Shown here in pieces: positions 1 through 5,739 of a stretch of 24,829 nucleotides of DNA (position 1 is its first letter; each line of letters begins with the position of its first letter). This DNA is from a virus. The DNA lies in the IMG/VR virus record IMGVR_UViG_3300032304_000636, positions 1-24,829 of that record; one strand, given 5' to 3'. Under the pieces are notes generated by a model that saw only the letters and a program-made list of their open reading frames with translations, was not told the DNA's origin and made no database searches. A program made the translations under genes and the position numbers.

Positions 1-208
1 GCCCTGCCCCCCTCGGTATCAGTACTAACAACAAGCGTTCAACAACCATCAACAGTCACAACACATGTGCGCCCCCGTAGAAAAGATCAACCCCATTCCT
101 TGGTCAGCCTATGCCAGGTGATCGCCTCTATTAAAAAATCCCCTTTATTGCTACGCAAGGGGATTTTCTACCCATGCTAAATCATCACTACCAACCGAAA
201 GGGACATC
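1..208. other. Left-edge leader; no callable gene
   Basis: This stretch holds no gene I can support. Frame 2 closes at 26-28 and frame 3 at 76-78, so either could be the tail of an upstream + strand gene, but too few codons are visible to choose. Frame 1 stays open to 180, but it runs straight through a strong hairpin at 135-167, which argues against coding there. The last 30 bases carry the ribosome binding site (GAAAGGGA) of the gene at 209. No convincing -35/-10 promoter was seen. Confidence 0.5.
135..167. terminator. Bidirectional terminator-like hairpin
   Basis: A perfect 11-bp inverted repeat, AAAATCCCCTT (135-145) and AAGGGGATTTT (157-167), encloses an 11-base loop. The stem ends in A4/T4 flanks, so a short U-tract would follow the GC core on either strand. 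It lies between the end of whatever precedes the window and the first gene at 209, a usual place for an intrinsic terminator. Confidence 0.7.
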
Positions 209-445
209 ATGTCCGCATTAGAGCAATACAGTGAATTCCTGACCGAGGTTGCCGAGTACCAAGATGAGGTATTTGATACCAACCGTGACGAAATGTTCCG
301 CTTGATCGAGATGCTTGAGCCTATGTTTGGCGATCAGGTTTACGATCTTGTCCTCAAGAACGAATCAATCTTCTCAGGTCTTGACCTTGACGATGCTGTG
401 GCCGCATACAACTTTGTGTGTGACCCAACCAGCATTCTCTTCTAA
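209..445 (+). CDS. Small acidic protein of unknown function
   Basis: This is a 78-residue acidic protein that I do not recognise. It starts at ATG 209 behind a good ribosome binding site (GAAAGGGA, 198-204). The product is rich in Glu and Asp and looks mostly helical, with a leucine/methionine-rich middle (residues about 25-50). No cysteines occur before a single one near the C-terminus, and no membrane segment is visible. It is the first of a run of small single genes, each separated from the next by intergenic hairpins. Acidic small early proteins of phages often bind host enzymes, but nothing in the sequence proves that here. Confidence 0.75.
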   Translation: MSALEQYSEFLTEVAEYQDEVFDTNRDEMFRLIEMLEPMFGDQVYDLVLKNESIFSGLDLDDAVAAYNFVCDPTSILF

Positions 446-453
446 CTAATACA

Positions 454-469
454 ACACGATTGGTCGTGT
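454..469 (+). other. Inverted repeat with TTGG loop after gene 209-445
   Basis: ACACGA (454-459), loop TTGG, TCGTGT (464-469): a perfect 6-bp stem beginning nine bases after the stop codon at 445. No T-tract follows, so it is not a classical terminator. It could be an RNA stability or processing hairpin, or a protein-binding palindrome. A second palindrome with the same TTGG centre is at 695-710. Confidence 0.5.
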
Positions 470-544
470 CTAACTTCATGAACCTTGCGATAACCCTGGC
501 AAGCAAAACATTGGGTCACTAACCACTACATGAAATGGATCATC

Positions 545-688
545 ATGAACACCTCAATCTCAAGCGACAGCAAGTGCTGTTCAGAGTGTGGCGACACATT
601 CCAAGGCCCATCATTCCCAATCCCTGGCACTACAGACTTCTGTGGTCAATGCTATGGCTTTGTGGACGGAGTTTACCAAGGCGAGTAA
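545..688 (+). CDS. 47-residue zinc-ribbon protein
   Basis: This 47-codon gene has its best start at ATG 545 and stops with TAA at 686-688. The product has cysteines at residues 11, 12, 15, 33 and 36, arranged as a CxxC knuckle (CSEC), an 18-residue spacer and a second CxxC (CGQC). That is a minimal zinc ribbon. The charged N-terminus and Gly/Pro-rich linker fit a small folded metal-binding protein, perhaps one that contacts nucleic acid or a partner protein. The ribosome binding site is weak (GGATC). The paired CxxC motifs and its place among similar small genes support it; the exact role is unknown. Confidence 0.6.
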   Translation: MNTSISSDSKCCSECGDTFQGPSFPIPGTTDFCGQCYGFVDGVYQGE

Positions 689-694
689 TCGCAC

Positions 695-710
695 TGTCCA
701 TTGGTGGACA
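695..710 (+). other. Inverted repeat with TTGG loop after gene 545-688
   Basis: TGTCCA (695-700), loop TTGG, TGGACA (705-710): a perfect 6-bp stem six bases after the stop of the zinc-ribbon gene. It shares the TTGG centre and the position relative to a stop codon with the palindrome at 454-469, although the arm sequences differ. An operator, RNA processing site or weak hairpin is possible. Confidence 0.5.
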
Positions 711-799
711 TTAAACAACATAAACCAACCGTTGACCCAGAGGTTGCAAATCACAGGGTCTATATAAATTCTAGAACCACGACTAACTAGGAGAATATC

Positions 800-1066
800 A
801 TGAAGGGTTTACCTATCGCAGTTGTCCCACAAGGGAATATCGTACAAATCTGGTTTTCGTCACCTACAGGCGACTCATCAGACAGTTTCCAAATGAACTT
901 GCCTTGTCACAACAATGAACAGGCACGTGCCATTGCAGCCGAATACAAGTCCATGATGACTGCACAAGAATCATTGGCTAACGCCAATCTCAAAATTCAG
1001 TCTCTAACAGCAACTCTCATCACACACTACGACAAGTCGTGGTTTGACCAGACTGTGAGTTTCTAA
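800..1066 (+). CDS. Small protein of unknown function
   Basis: This is an 88-residue protein that I do not recognise. ATG 800 is preceded by a clear ribosome binding site (CTAGGAGAATATC). The first 35 residues look like beta strands (a VVPQGNIVQIWF segment). A helical stretch (about 40-75) follows, rich in Ala, Asn and Gln. The next gene starts inside the stop codon (TAATG at 1064-1068), so the two are translationally coupled. A short T/A-rich stretch (TCTATATAAATTC, about 760-772) precedes the gene, but a well-spaced -35 box is missing. Confidence 0.75.
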   Translation: MKGLPIAVVPQGNIVQIWFSSPTGDSSDSFQMNLPCHNNEQARAIAAEYKSMMTAQESLANANLKIQSLTATLITHYDKSWFDQTVSF

Positions 1067-1200
1067 TGAACTGGTTTGGCTTGTTCACCTGTGCATCTAT
1101 TGTGGTCGCAATCCTTGGCAGAATTGTCTACGAGATGGGCTACGAGCGTGCAATCAAAGACATCAGCGTTTCTAAAAACTGGTGTCTAAACCGTAAATAA
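1066..1200 (+). CDS. 44-residue single-span membrane peptide
   Basis: ATG 1066 shares its A with the stop codon of the preceding gene. The product is 44 residues. Residues 3-21 form one hydrophobic segment (Trp-Phe-Gly-Leu-Phe through Val-Val-Ala-Ile-Leu), followed by a charged tail with Arg, Lys and Glu and a cysteine near the end. This is the shape of a small inner-membrane phage protein with a cytoplasmic tail. It could be a holin-like, superinfection-exclusion or host-membrane-modulating peptide; none of these can be shown from sequence. Coupling to the upstream gene is the main support for its being real. Confidence 0.6.
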   Translation: MNWFGLFTCASIVVAILGRIVYEMGYERAIKDISVSKNWCLNRK

Positions 1201-1218
1201 ACTCAATGTATGTGCCTG

Positions 1219-1247
1219 GTTTGGGGGAGCAGGTTTGTCCCCCAAAC
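1219..1247 (+). terminator. GC-rich hairpin after gene 1066-1200
   Basis: GTTTGGGGG (1219-1227) and CCCCCAAAC (1239-1247) form a perfect 9-bp stem with an 11-base loop. It lies 18 bases after the stop at 1200 and about 10 bases before the ribosome binding site of the next gene. No T-tract follows, so it is either a weak or factor-assisted terminator, or a structure that protects or delimits transcripts. Confidence 0.5.
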
Positions 1248-1270
1248 ACAGTCACAACTGAAAGGAAATC

Positions 1271-1621
1271 ATGGCAACTGTTCAACTACCTAAATTGACC
1301 AAACGTGTATACCCTAAATCTTCACGACCTAACTTCAGTGACGACTACCCATATGCACAACGTTACTTCCACAAAGCCTTTTCAGATCAGGGCATTTCTG
1401 CTGAAAATTTGACTATAGATCAGATTGAGCAAGCTTGTTTTGAGTATTCAACTGGCGATCGTCGCAACCGACAGGAGTCTGACTGGTATGAGACTTACCA
1501 GTTCTTTGATGACTTCGTTCATGACGATGACAAGCATGGCATGCTGCGTAAAGGCGAGCGTGAGCATGAGCCTGACTTCAACGATGGTGACTGTCGTTGG
1601 TCGTTTGGTTACGTTAAGTAA
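1271..1621 (+). CDS. Hypothetical acidic, aromatic-rich protein
   Basis: This is a 116-residue protein that I do not recognise. ATG 1271 follows a strong ribosome binding site (ACTGAAAGGAAATC). The product is rich in Asp, Glu, Tyr and Phe, with a basic N-terminus (residues 1-20) and a strongly acidic middle (about 75-110, FDDFVHDDDK region). One cysteine lies mid-protein and one near the end. There are no membrane segments. The frame +1 reading of the same DNA is longer at its 3' side but has no ribosome binding site and unlikely composition. Confidence 0.75.
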   Translation: MATVQLPKLTKRVYPKSSRPNFSDDYPYAQRYFHKAFSDQGISAENLTIDQIEQACFEYSTGDRRNRQESDWYETYQFFDDFVHDDDKHGMLRKGEREHEPDFNDGDCRWSFGYVK

Positions 1622-1638
1622 GCGGTCACTATGGCTCA

Positions 1639-1665
1639 CTTGCCCCCGCAGGGATGCGGGGCAAG
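1639..1665 (+). other. Hairpin after gene 1271-1621
   Basis: CTTGCCCC-C-GCA (1639-1650) pairs with TGCGGGGCAAG (1655-1665), leaving one bulged C and a four-base loop GGGA. It starts 17 bases after the stop at 1621. The sequence after it is A-rich rather than T-rich on the + strand, so intrinsic termination is doubtful. It fits the series of hairpins that separate genes in this region. Confidence 0.5.
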
Positions 1666-1726
1666 ATGATCCAAAACATAAAAAAAGTTATTCCAAAAAA
1701 TCAACCTAACTGAAAGTGAGAATGAA

Positions 1727-2050
1727 ATGAATGTAGAACTTATTGTTGCTGGGGTTTCTAACCCTGGTCCTAAAAATACCAATGTGGCGTTCACTGTTGA
1801 TGGTAACGGTGTGCGACGTGAAGCATGGATTCCTAACGAGACTGTGAAGACTTACAACATCACAGCCGGAACCAAACTGATCGTAGAGCAGGTCGCAAAG
1901 ATTGGCGACGTTGAGACACATTGGGAAAACGCTGAGGGTGACATGATCGAACACAAGTACCCAAAGCAACGCATCCGTCTCGGTGGTTCACTAGAAATCA
2001 TTGCAGCCGAGTACGAGGAAATTAAGCCACTCGCAATTGTTGGTGCTTAA
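1727..2050 (+). CDS. Hypothetical beta-rich protein
   Basis: This is a 107-residue protein of unknown function. ATG 1727 sits behind ACTGAAAGTGAGAATGAA, a usable ribosome binding site; ATG 1722 is out of frame. The sequence alternates short beta-type strands and turns (residues 1-50) with a charged C-terminal half ending in a hydrophobic stretch. No cysteine and no membrane span are present. It is the last gene before a true intrinsic terminator at 2063-2107, so it probably ends the first transcription unit. Confidence 0.75.
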   Translation: MNVELIVAGVSNPGPKNTNVAFTVDGNGVRREAWIPNETVKTYNITAGTKLIVEQVAKIGDVETHWENAEGDMIEHKYPKQRIRLGGSLEIIAAEYEEIKPLAIVGA

Positions 2051-2062
2051 CTAACACACATC

Positions 2063-2107
2063 GCCTGGCTGGTTGGGGGTTAACACTCCTAACCGGTCAG
2101 GCTTTTT
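2063..2107 (+). terminator. Intrinsic terminator
   Basis: GCCTGGCTGGTTGGGG (from 2063) pairs with CTCCTAACCGGTCAGGC (to 2102) through a long stem that includes G-T pairs, and TTTTTC follows at 2103-2107. It begins 13 bases after the stop of the gene at 1727-2050. This is the clearest + strand rho-independent terminator in the window. Confidence 0.8.
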
Positions 2108-2129
2108 CATTGACACAAACTTGTATCGG

Positions 2130-2297
2130 ATGGGTTTCACTTTGTTTAATTTTCTATTTTTTATTTTTTTATCTATCGTTCTTAGTTTTCTAGTCGTTGT
2201 AATTATTGGTTTCATGGACAAAAAGCAAACAGCAAAAATCAATTCAAAAAAATATCATCCAGCAGGGAAGGGACAAAATGCCAACAGAACAGTTTGA
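2130..2297 (+). CDS. Possible small membrane protein (doubtful)
   Basis: An open frame of 55 residues runs from ATG 2130 to TGA 2297. It has one very hydrophobic segment (residues about 3-28, Phe/Leu/Ile/Val) and then a basic tail rich in Lys and Asn. No good ribosome binding site precedes it, it begins right after a terminator, and its last 20 bases overlap the start of the amidoligase gene in another frame. The T-rich DNA (2140-2200) would give a hydrophobic reading by chance in this frame. It may equally be the untranslated leader of the amidoligase transcript. Confidence 0.3.
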   Translation: MGFTLFNFLFFIFLSIVLSFLVVVIIGFMDKKQTAKINSKKYHPAGKGQNANRTV

Positions 2298-3285
2298 ATA
2301 CCATTGCGAAGACTGCGGTACTGGTCTAGAAGAAGACGAAATCAATATCAACGACTATTCGGATATGATTCGTTGCTACAGCTGTAACCGTGACTATCTC
2401 ATCGAGATGGAAGAAAACGAAGAAGAAGATGAAGATGAATCGTTAATCCATAACTACGGTCATCATCCTCAAGCAAACTTTCTTTCGGATGACGGTACTA
2501 GTTCTTACTATCAACCAATGCAATCAGAAGGCCGCCCAGTACTCATGATGGGTATCGAAGAAGAAGTAGAATCTCGTAAGGGTAATCTAACTTCGGGTGC
2601 GGAGTATGTGTTAAACACCATCAACCGTCGTGGGGAAGATGTTGTTTATCTTAAGGAAGACGGCTCCATTTACAATGGTTTCGAAATCGTGTCGCATCCA
2701 GCGACGTTGGGTTTCTTCATGAACCATTTCAAATGGGACGGCATCAAGGGCCTTTCAAAGCTCGGCTTCGAGTCTTGGAATGCTAAGTCATGTGGTCTAC
2801 ACATTCACATGACACGTAAAGCGTTTGCTAACGATAAACATCTGTTCAAGTTCCTCAAATTCATTTACGGTAACCCAACAGAACTTATTCAATTTGCTGG
2901 ACGCAATTCGACTTATGCCAAGTTCGATGTGGACACCTTCCTTAATTCATGGAACGATTACGGCGAGCGTGATTCTGTCCGTGGCTCATCATTCATGAAG
3001 ATGGCCAAGCATGAGACAATCAACGACGACCGTTATTGCGCCGTGAACGTACGCAATGTACAGACTATCGAGTTACGGTTCTTCCGTCCTTCGCTCAAGC
3101 CAGAGACAGTTCAAGCCGCTCTACAGTTCTGCGACGCTGCGTTTAATTACACAGAAGAAATAACTACACCCCAGGTTATGTCCGGCAACGCTCTTGCGTT
3201 CAAGTCGTTCAGAAGCTGGGTCAAAACTCAAACCGACCGCTATCAAATCCTCGACGACCGCATCACGCTTCGTCTCGGAAGTTAA
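2278..3285 (+). CDS. Amidoligase with N-terminal zinc ribbon
   Basis: This 335-residue protein is probably an ATP-dependent amidoligase of the glutamate-cysteine-ligase-like (COOH-NH2 ligase, 'putative amidoligase') superfamily. I chose ATG 2278, which has the ribosome binding site AAGGGACAAA, over the longer frame from 2206. Residues 8-37 form a zinc ribbon (Cys10, Cys13, Cys33, Cys36), and an acidic linker follows (44-56). The ligase core shows GIEEEVE (92-98), EIVSHPAT (136-143), CGLHIHMT (172-179) and ELRFFR (265-270), which match the family's metal and ATP-binding acidic, histidine and arginine positions. Family members form amide or peptide bonds, and some lie beside glutamine amidotransferases in phages; here the amidotransferase is the next gene, 9 bases on. 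The substrate is unknown: a cell-wall peptide, protein or nucleotide are all possible. Confidence 0.75.
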   Translation: MPTEQFEYHCEDCGTGLEEDEININDYSDMIRCYSCNRDYLIEMEENEEEDEDESLIHNYGHHPQANFLSDDGTSSYYQPMQSEGRPVLMMGIEEEVESRKGNLTSGAEYVLNTINRRGEDVVYLKEDGSIYNGFEIVSHPATLGFFMNHFKWDGIKGLSKLGFESWNAKSCGLHIHMTRKAFANDKHLFKFLKFIYGNPTELIQFAGRNSTYAKFDVDTFLNSWNDYGERDSVRGSSFMKMAKHETINDDRYCAVNVRNVQTIELRFFRPSLKPETVQAALQFCDAAFNYTEEITTPQVMSGNALAFKSFRSWVKTQTDRYQILDDRITLRLGS

Positions 3286-3294
3286 GGGAAAACT

Positions 3295-4245
3295 ATGTGC
3301 TTACTAACATTCATACCAAGCTATGTCATGCCTGACATGGAGAAGTTCCGGATCGCTGCTATCAGTAACCCTGATGGTTTCGGATTCGCAATCAACACAG
3401 GCAAAAAGATTGTTACAGGACATGGTATGGACTTCAATGAAGTTGCTAACAAGTTCGTAGAACTTCGCACAACTCATCAAGGTCCAGCAACATTCCACTT
3501 CCGTTGGGCTACTCACGGTTCTGAAACAGTTGACAACTGTCATCCATTCTTCTTGGGTGAAGACAAATCTTCTGTGGTCGCACATAACGGCATCTTGCCT
3601 GTTGCAATTCCAAAAGGTGACACACGTTCTGACACCAAAGTATTCGCAGAAGACATCATGCCAGCCGTTGGTGGCATTACATCACTAGATGACAATGACT
3701 ACTTCAACAAGTTATCAGAGTGGGCAAAAGGTTCAAAGCTTGTGTTCCTAACTACACATGACGATGCCAAGTACGACTTCTACATTCTCAATGAACAAGA
3801 TGGTCACTGGGCTGACGACATGTGGTGGTCTAACTCGTCTTACAAAACTGTTCCGTACCGTTCGTATGGCTACGGTTCAATGTGGAACGACTGGGACTAC
3901 GGATACGAGTCAACCTACAACAACATGACACGTTGGGATCAAAAAGTCTCAGAAGATTATGACGATGAGTACGATCTCAAAATTGATGCAGTGTTCGAGC
4001 AGTTCAATGTGTTCATGACCGACCTCGGTCCTAACACAGCGTTGCTTGAGTGCTACACATGTGCCCACACAGATGTCATTCCCAGCGAGAAAATCGTTAC
4101 GCAATGCCCTGCATGTAACGCTTGTCTGTACTGCGGAGCCCATCATGACTGCGGATGTTGGGACGATTTATACCAATCATTCGACGTAGAAGCTCACAAC
4201 AGTGAACTTCCATCTTTACAAACCACACACCCTAGTTACCACTGA
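3295..4245 (+). CDS. Class II glutamine amidotransferase with Cys-rich tail
   Basis: This 316-residue protein is a class II (Ntn-hydrolase) glutamine amidotransferase, which hydrolyses glutamine and supplies ammonia to a partner. Cys2 directly follows Met1 and would be the N-terminal nucleophile after methionine removal. The family signatures follow in order: NPDGFGFAI (25-33), HFRWATHG (68-75, Arg70), AHNGI (96-100, Asn98 and Gly99) and SDTKVFAEDI (112-121). A Tyr/Trp/Asp-rich region (172-230) leads to an unusual tail with cysteines at 253, 256, 271, 274, 277, 280, 286 and 288 and nearby histidines, enough for two zinc sites. The ribosome binding site is AAGGGAAAACT. The natural partner is the zinc-ribbon amidoligase upstream. 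No synthase domain is fused to it. Confidence 0.85.
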   Translation: MCLLTFIPSYVMPDMEKFRIAAISNPDGFGFAINTGKKIVTGHGMDFNEVANKFVELRTTHQGPATFHFRWATHGSETVDNCHPFFLGEDKSSVVAHNGILPVAIPKGDTRSDTKVFAEDIMPAVGGITSLDDNDYFNKLSEWAKGSKLVFLTTHDDAKYDFYILNEQDGHWADDMWWSNSSYKTVPYRSYGYGSMWNDWDYGYESTYNNMTRWDQKVSEDYDDEYDLKIDAVFEQFNVFMTDLGPNTALLECYTCAHTDVIPSEKIVTQCPACNACLYCGAHHDCGCWDDLYQSFDVEAHNSELPSLQTTHPSYH

Positions 4246-4256
4246 AAGGAACAGCA

Positions 4257-4757
4257 ATGCCAACCAGAACAACAGATATTCTACTAAGCGAAATGACAAT
4301 AAGTGATGAGATGAAAGAACTCATTACTTACTACATCGACAAACGTGTAGAAGAACGTACTGCAGAATTGTCCACACCAGACACCAATGCAGTAGCAGAA
4401 GTAATCAAGAATTCAACATCATTTGCAAGAAAAGTTCGTGTGCAAATAATGGACTCACTTGATTACAGTTTGATTGCAGAACAAGCAGGAAACCAAATCA
4501 ACTTAGATGAAATTGTAGAAAAACTTATGTCTGAAGATCCGTCGATACTCAGCTCACGTTTACATTCTGCAATCTTATCCAACAGTCGCTTCCGCTCTGT
4601 TGTCACTCATTGTGTACAAGAAGTTCTACGGAACTATTCAATCGCTGATTCAATCGAACAATTAGTCAGTGACAAAATGGTTAACACATCTAATGACTCT
4701 GCAGAAAAAGCAGTAACAATCATCATGCAACGTCTAACCCAGGGGGCTGATGTCTAA
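4257..4757 (+). CDS. Helical protein of unknown function
   Basis: This is a 166-residue, apparently all-helical protein that I do not recognise. ATG 4257 follows ACTGAAAGGAACAGCA, a strong ribosome binding site. The sequence is rich in Glu, Ser, Ile and Leu with heptad-like spacing, for example in residues 13-40 and 75-105. It has one cysteine (residue about 122) and no membrane span. Its last eight bases overlap the start of the WhiB gene (4750), so the two are translationally coupled. It could be a structural or regulatory partner of that gene, but this is only inferred from position. Confidence 0.75.
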   Translation: MPTRTTDILLSEMTISDEMKELITYYIDKRVEERTAELSTPDTNAVAEVIKNSTSFARKVRVQIMDSLDYSLIAEQAGNQINLDEIVEKLMSEDPSILSSRLHSAILSNSRFRSVVTHCVQEVLRNYSIADSIEQLVSDKMVNTSNDSAEKAVTIIMQRLTQGADV

Positions 4758-5025
4758 TACAACATTCAATGTTTACAAGCCTAACTTCATGTCTCAGGGT
4801 TCCTGCATCGGGTATCCAACCAGATGGTGGTTCCCTGAACATGGAGATGAAAAAGAACAGCAAGACCAATTAAAAGCAGCAAAAGAAATATGCAACAAAT
4901 GCCCTGTGCGTTTGCAATGCTACGAGTTCGGTTCACGAACTGGTTCAGCAGGCGTATGGGGTGGTGTAACACTAGACCGTGGTAAACCTACCCGGAGAGG
5001 AAAAAATCGTGCAAAAACTAGATGA
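4750..5025 (+). CDS. WhiB-like iron-sulphur regulator
   Basis: This 91-residue protein belongs to the WhiB-like (Wbl) family of [4Fe-4S] transcription regulators, which bind the primary sigma factor of actinobacteria. The four cluster cysteines are Cys19, Cys48, Cys51 and Cys57, spaced as C-x28-C-x2-C-x5-C, close to the family pattern. The GVWGG turn (68-72) and a basic C-terminus (GKPTRRGKNRAKTR, 78-91) follow, as in other Wbl proteins, where the basic tail contacts DNA. The start is ATG 4750 with AGGGGGCTG upstream. Mycobacteriophage TM4 carries such a protein and uses it to alter host gene expression and superinfection. It is strong evidence for an actinobacterial host. Confidence 0.93.
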   Translation: MSNTTFNVYKPNFMSQGSCIGYPTRWWFPEHGDEKEQQDQLKAAKEICNKCPVRLQCYEFGSRTGSAGVWGGVTLDRGKPTRRGKNRAKTR

Positions 5026-5506
5026 TCTAAAATATATTGATCGACACATCGCCAACTCTCTTGAGTTGTCAAACATCGATCCTTATCACATTCCAAAAGC
5101 AATTCTATTCGGCATCGAAACATTCAATGGTGAGCCACCACTAACTGTTGCAATCTGTGGTGAAGATGACGTTTACGACATGCTAGAAAGCGCAGAGAAT
5201 GCAAAGCAACTAGCACCGTACACAAAGTTCGGTGTTGTTTGTTGCGGGTGGGCAGCACCATTACCAACAGACGGTACTGAATATGACGAGTCAGTAAAAC
5301 CAAGCGAACATAAAAATCGTCGTCGTGTTCGGTTATTCACCATGTACTACGACGGTGATGTGCTGTCATCAATTCGCTTCAGCGATGACAATGACAACCC
5401 AATCTACGATTCAGCTGGCGATGCATCAGGTTCATTGCAAGATGCACTAATAGATATGTACGTACATTCACGCTTCTTCAAGGAGATAGAAGGCATTAAT
5501 GATTAG
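5009..5506 (+). CDS. Hypothetical protein, GTG start
   Basis: This is a 165-residue protein of unknown function. I place the start at GTG 5009 because GGAGAGGA (4994-5001) sits at the right distance; an in-frame GTG at 4979 has no such site. The gene overlaps the end of the WhiB gene by 17 bases. The sequence shows an alpha/beta pattern: beta-like strands around residues 30-50 (AILFGIETF, LTVAICG), a VVCCGWAAPL segment (about 76-85) with paired cysteines, a basic patch (HKNRRRVRLF, about 101-110) and an acidic C-terminal half. It may work with WhiB, but only co-location suggests that. Confidence 0.75.
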   Translation: MQKLDDLKYIDRHIANSLELSNIDPYHIPKAILFGIETFNGEPPLTVAICGEDDVYDMLESAENAKQLAPYTKFGVVCCGWAAPLPTDGTEYDESVKPSEHKNRRRVRLFTMYYDGDVLSSIRFSDDNDNPIYDSAGDASGSLQDALIDMYVHSRFFKEIEGIND

Positions 5507-5738
5507 CGAACACTGGGTTCCAACAGTTGATATTCCAATGACACTTAGTGCATTAGTGAATCTTATTCCAGCAATCAACAATCAAATGCTAGAACTAACC
5601 ACTAGAATCATGGAAGAGACAGAAAACATACTGCTAATCAACGCAACTGTAGCGAGCCTGAGATCGCTCTCGGATGTCCGTAATGAAATCGAAACAACAT
5701 TATTTATGTGTTTCGAAATAACCGAACAAGGAGAATAG
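5499..5738 (+). CDS. Small helical protein of unknown function
   Basis: This is a 79-residue protein, not recognised. ATG 5499 overlaps the end of the previous gene by eight bases. It appears helical, with heptad-like Leu/Ile spacing from residue 15 to 70 that would allow a short coiled coil or helical hairpin. One cysteine lies near the C-terminus. Its last codons contain the ribosome binding site (AAGGAGAA) of the transglycosylase gene that begins one base after its stop. This is a typical phage accessory reading frame within a coupled operon. Confidence 0.7.
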   Translation: MISEHWVPTVDIPMTLSALVNLIPAINNQMLELTTRIMEETENILLINATVASLRSLSDVRNEIETTLFMCFEITEQGE

Positions 5739-5739
5739 T

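Noticed and set aside
740-775. TTGACC … TATATAAAT as a promoter before gene 800
   Set aside because: The spacing between the two boxes is over 20 bases, and TTGCAA as an alternative is too close. It is not strong enough to list.
1425-1709. Frame +1 reading of 94 residues over gene 1271-1621
   Set aside because: It lacks a ribosome binding site, overlaps a well-supported gene and has unlikely Met/Ser/Thr-rich composition.
2073-2130. Start of a longer membrane-protein frame at 2073
   Set aside because: It would start inside the intrinsic terminator at 2063-2107 and has no ribosome binding site. Only the part from ATG 2130 is kept, as doubtful.
2110-2150. TTGACA at 2110-2115 as a promoter -35 box
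   Set aside because: No TATAAT-like box lies 16-18 bases downstream; the nearest candidate (TTTAAT at 2145) has a spacing of 29.
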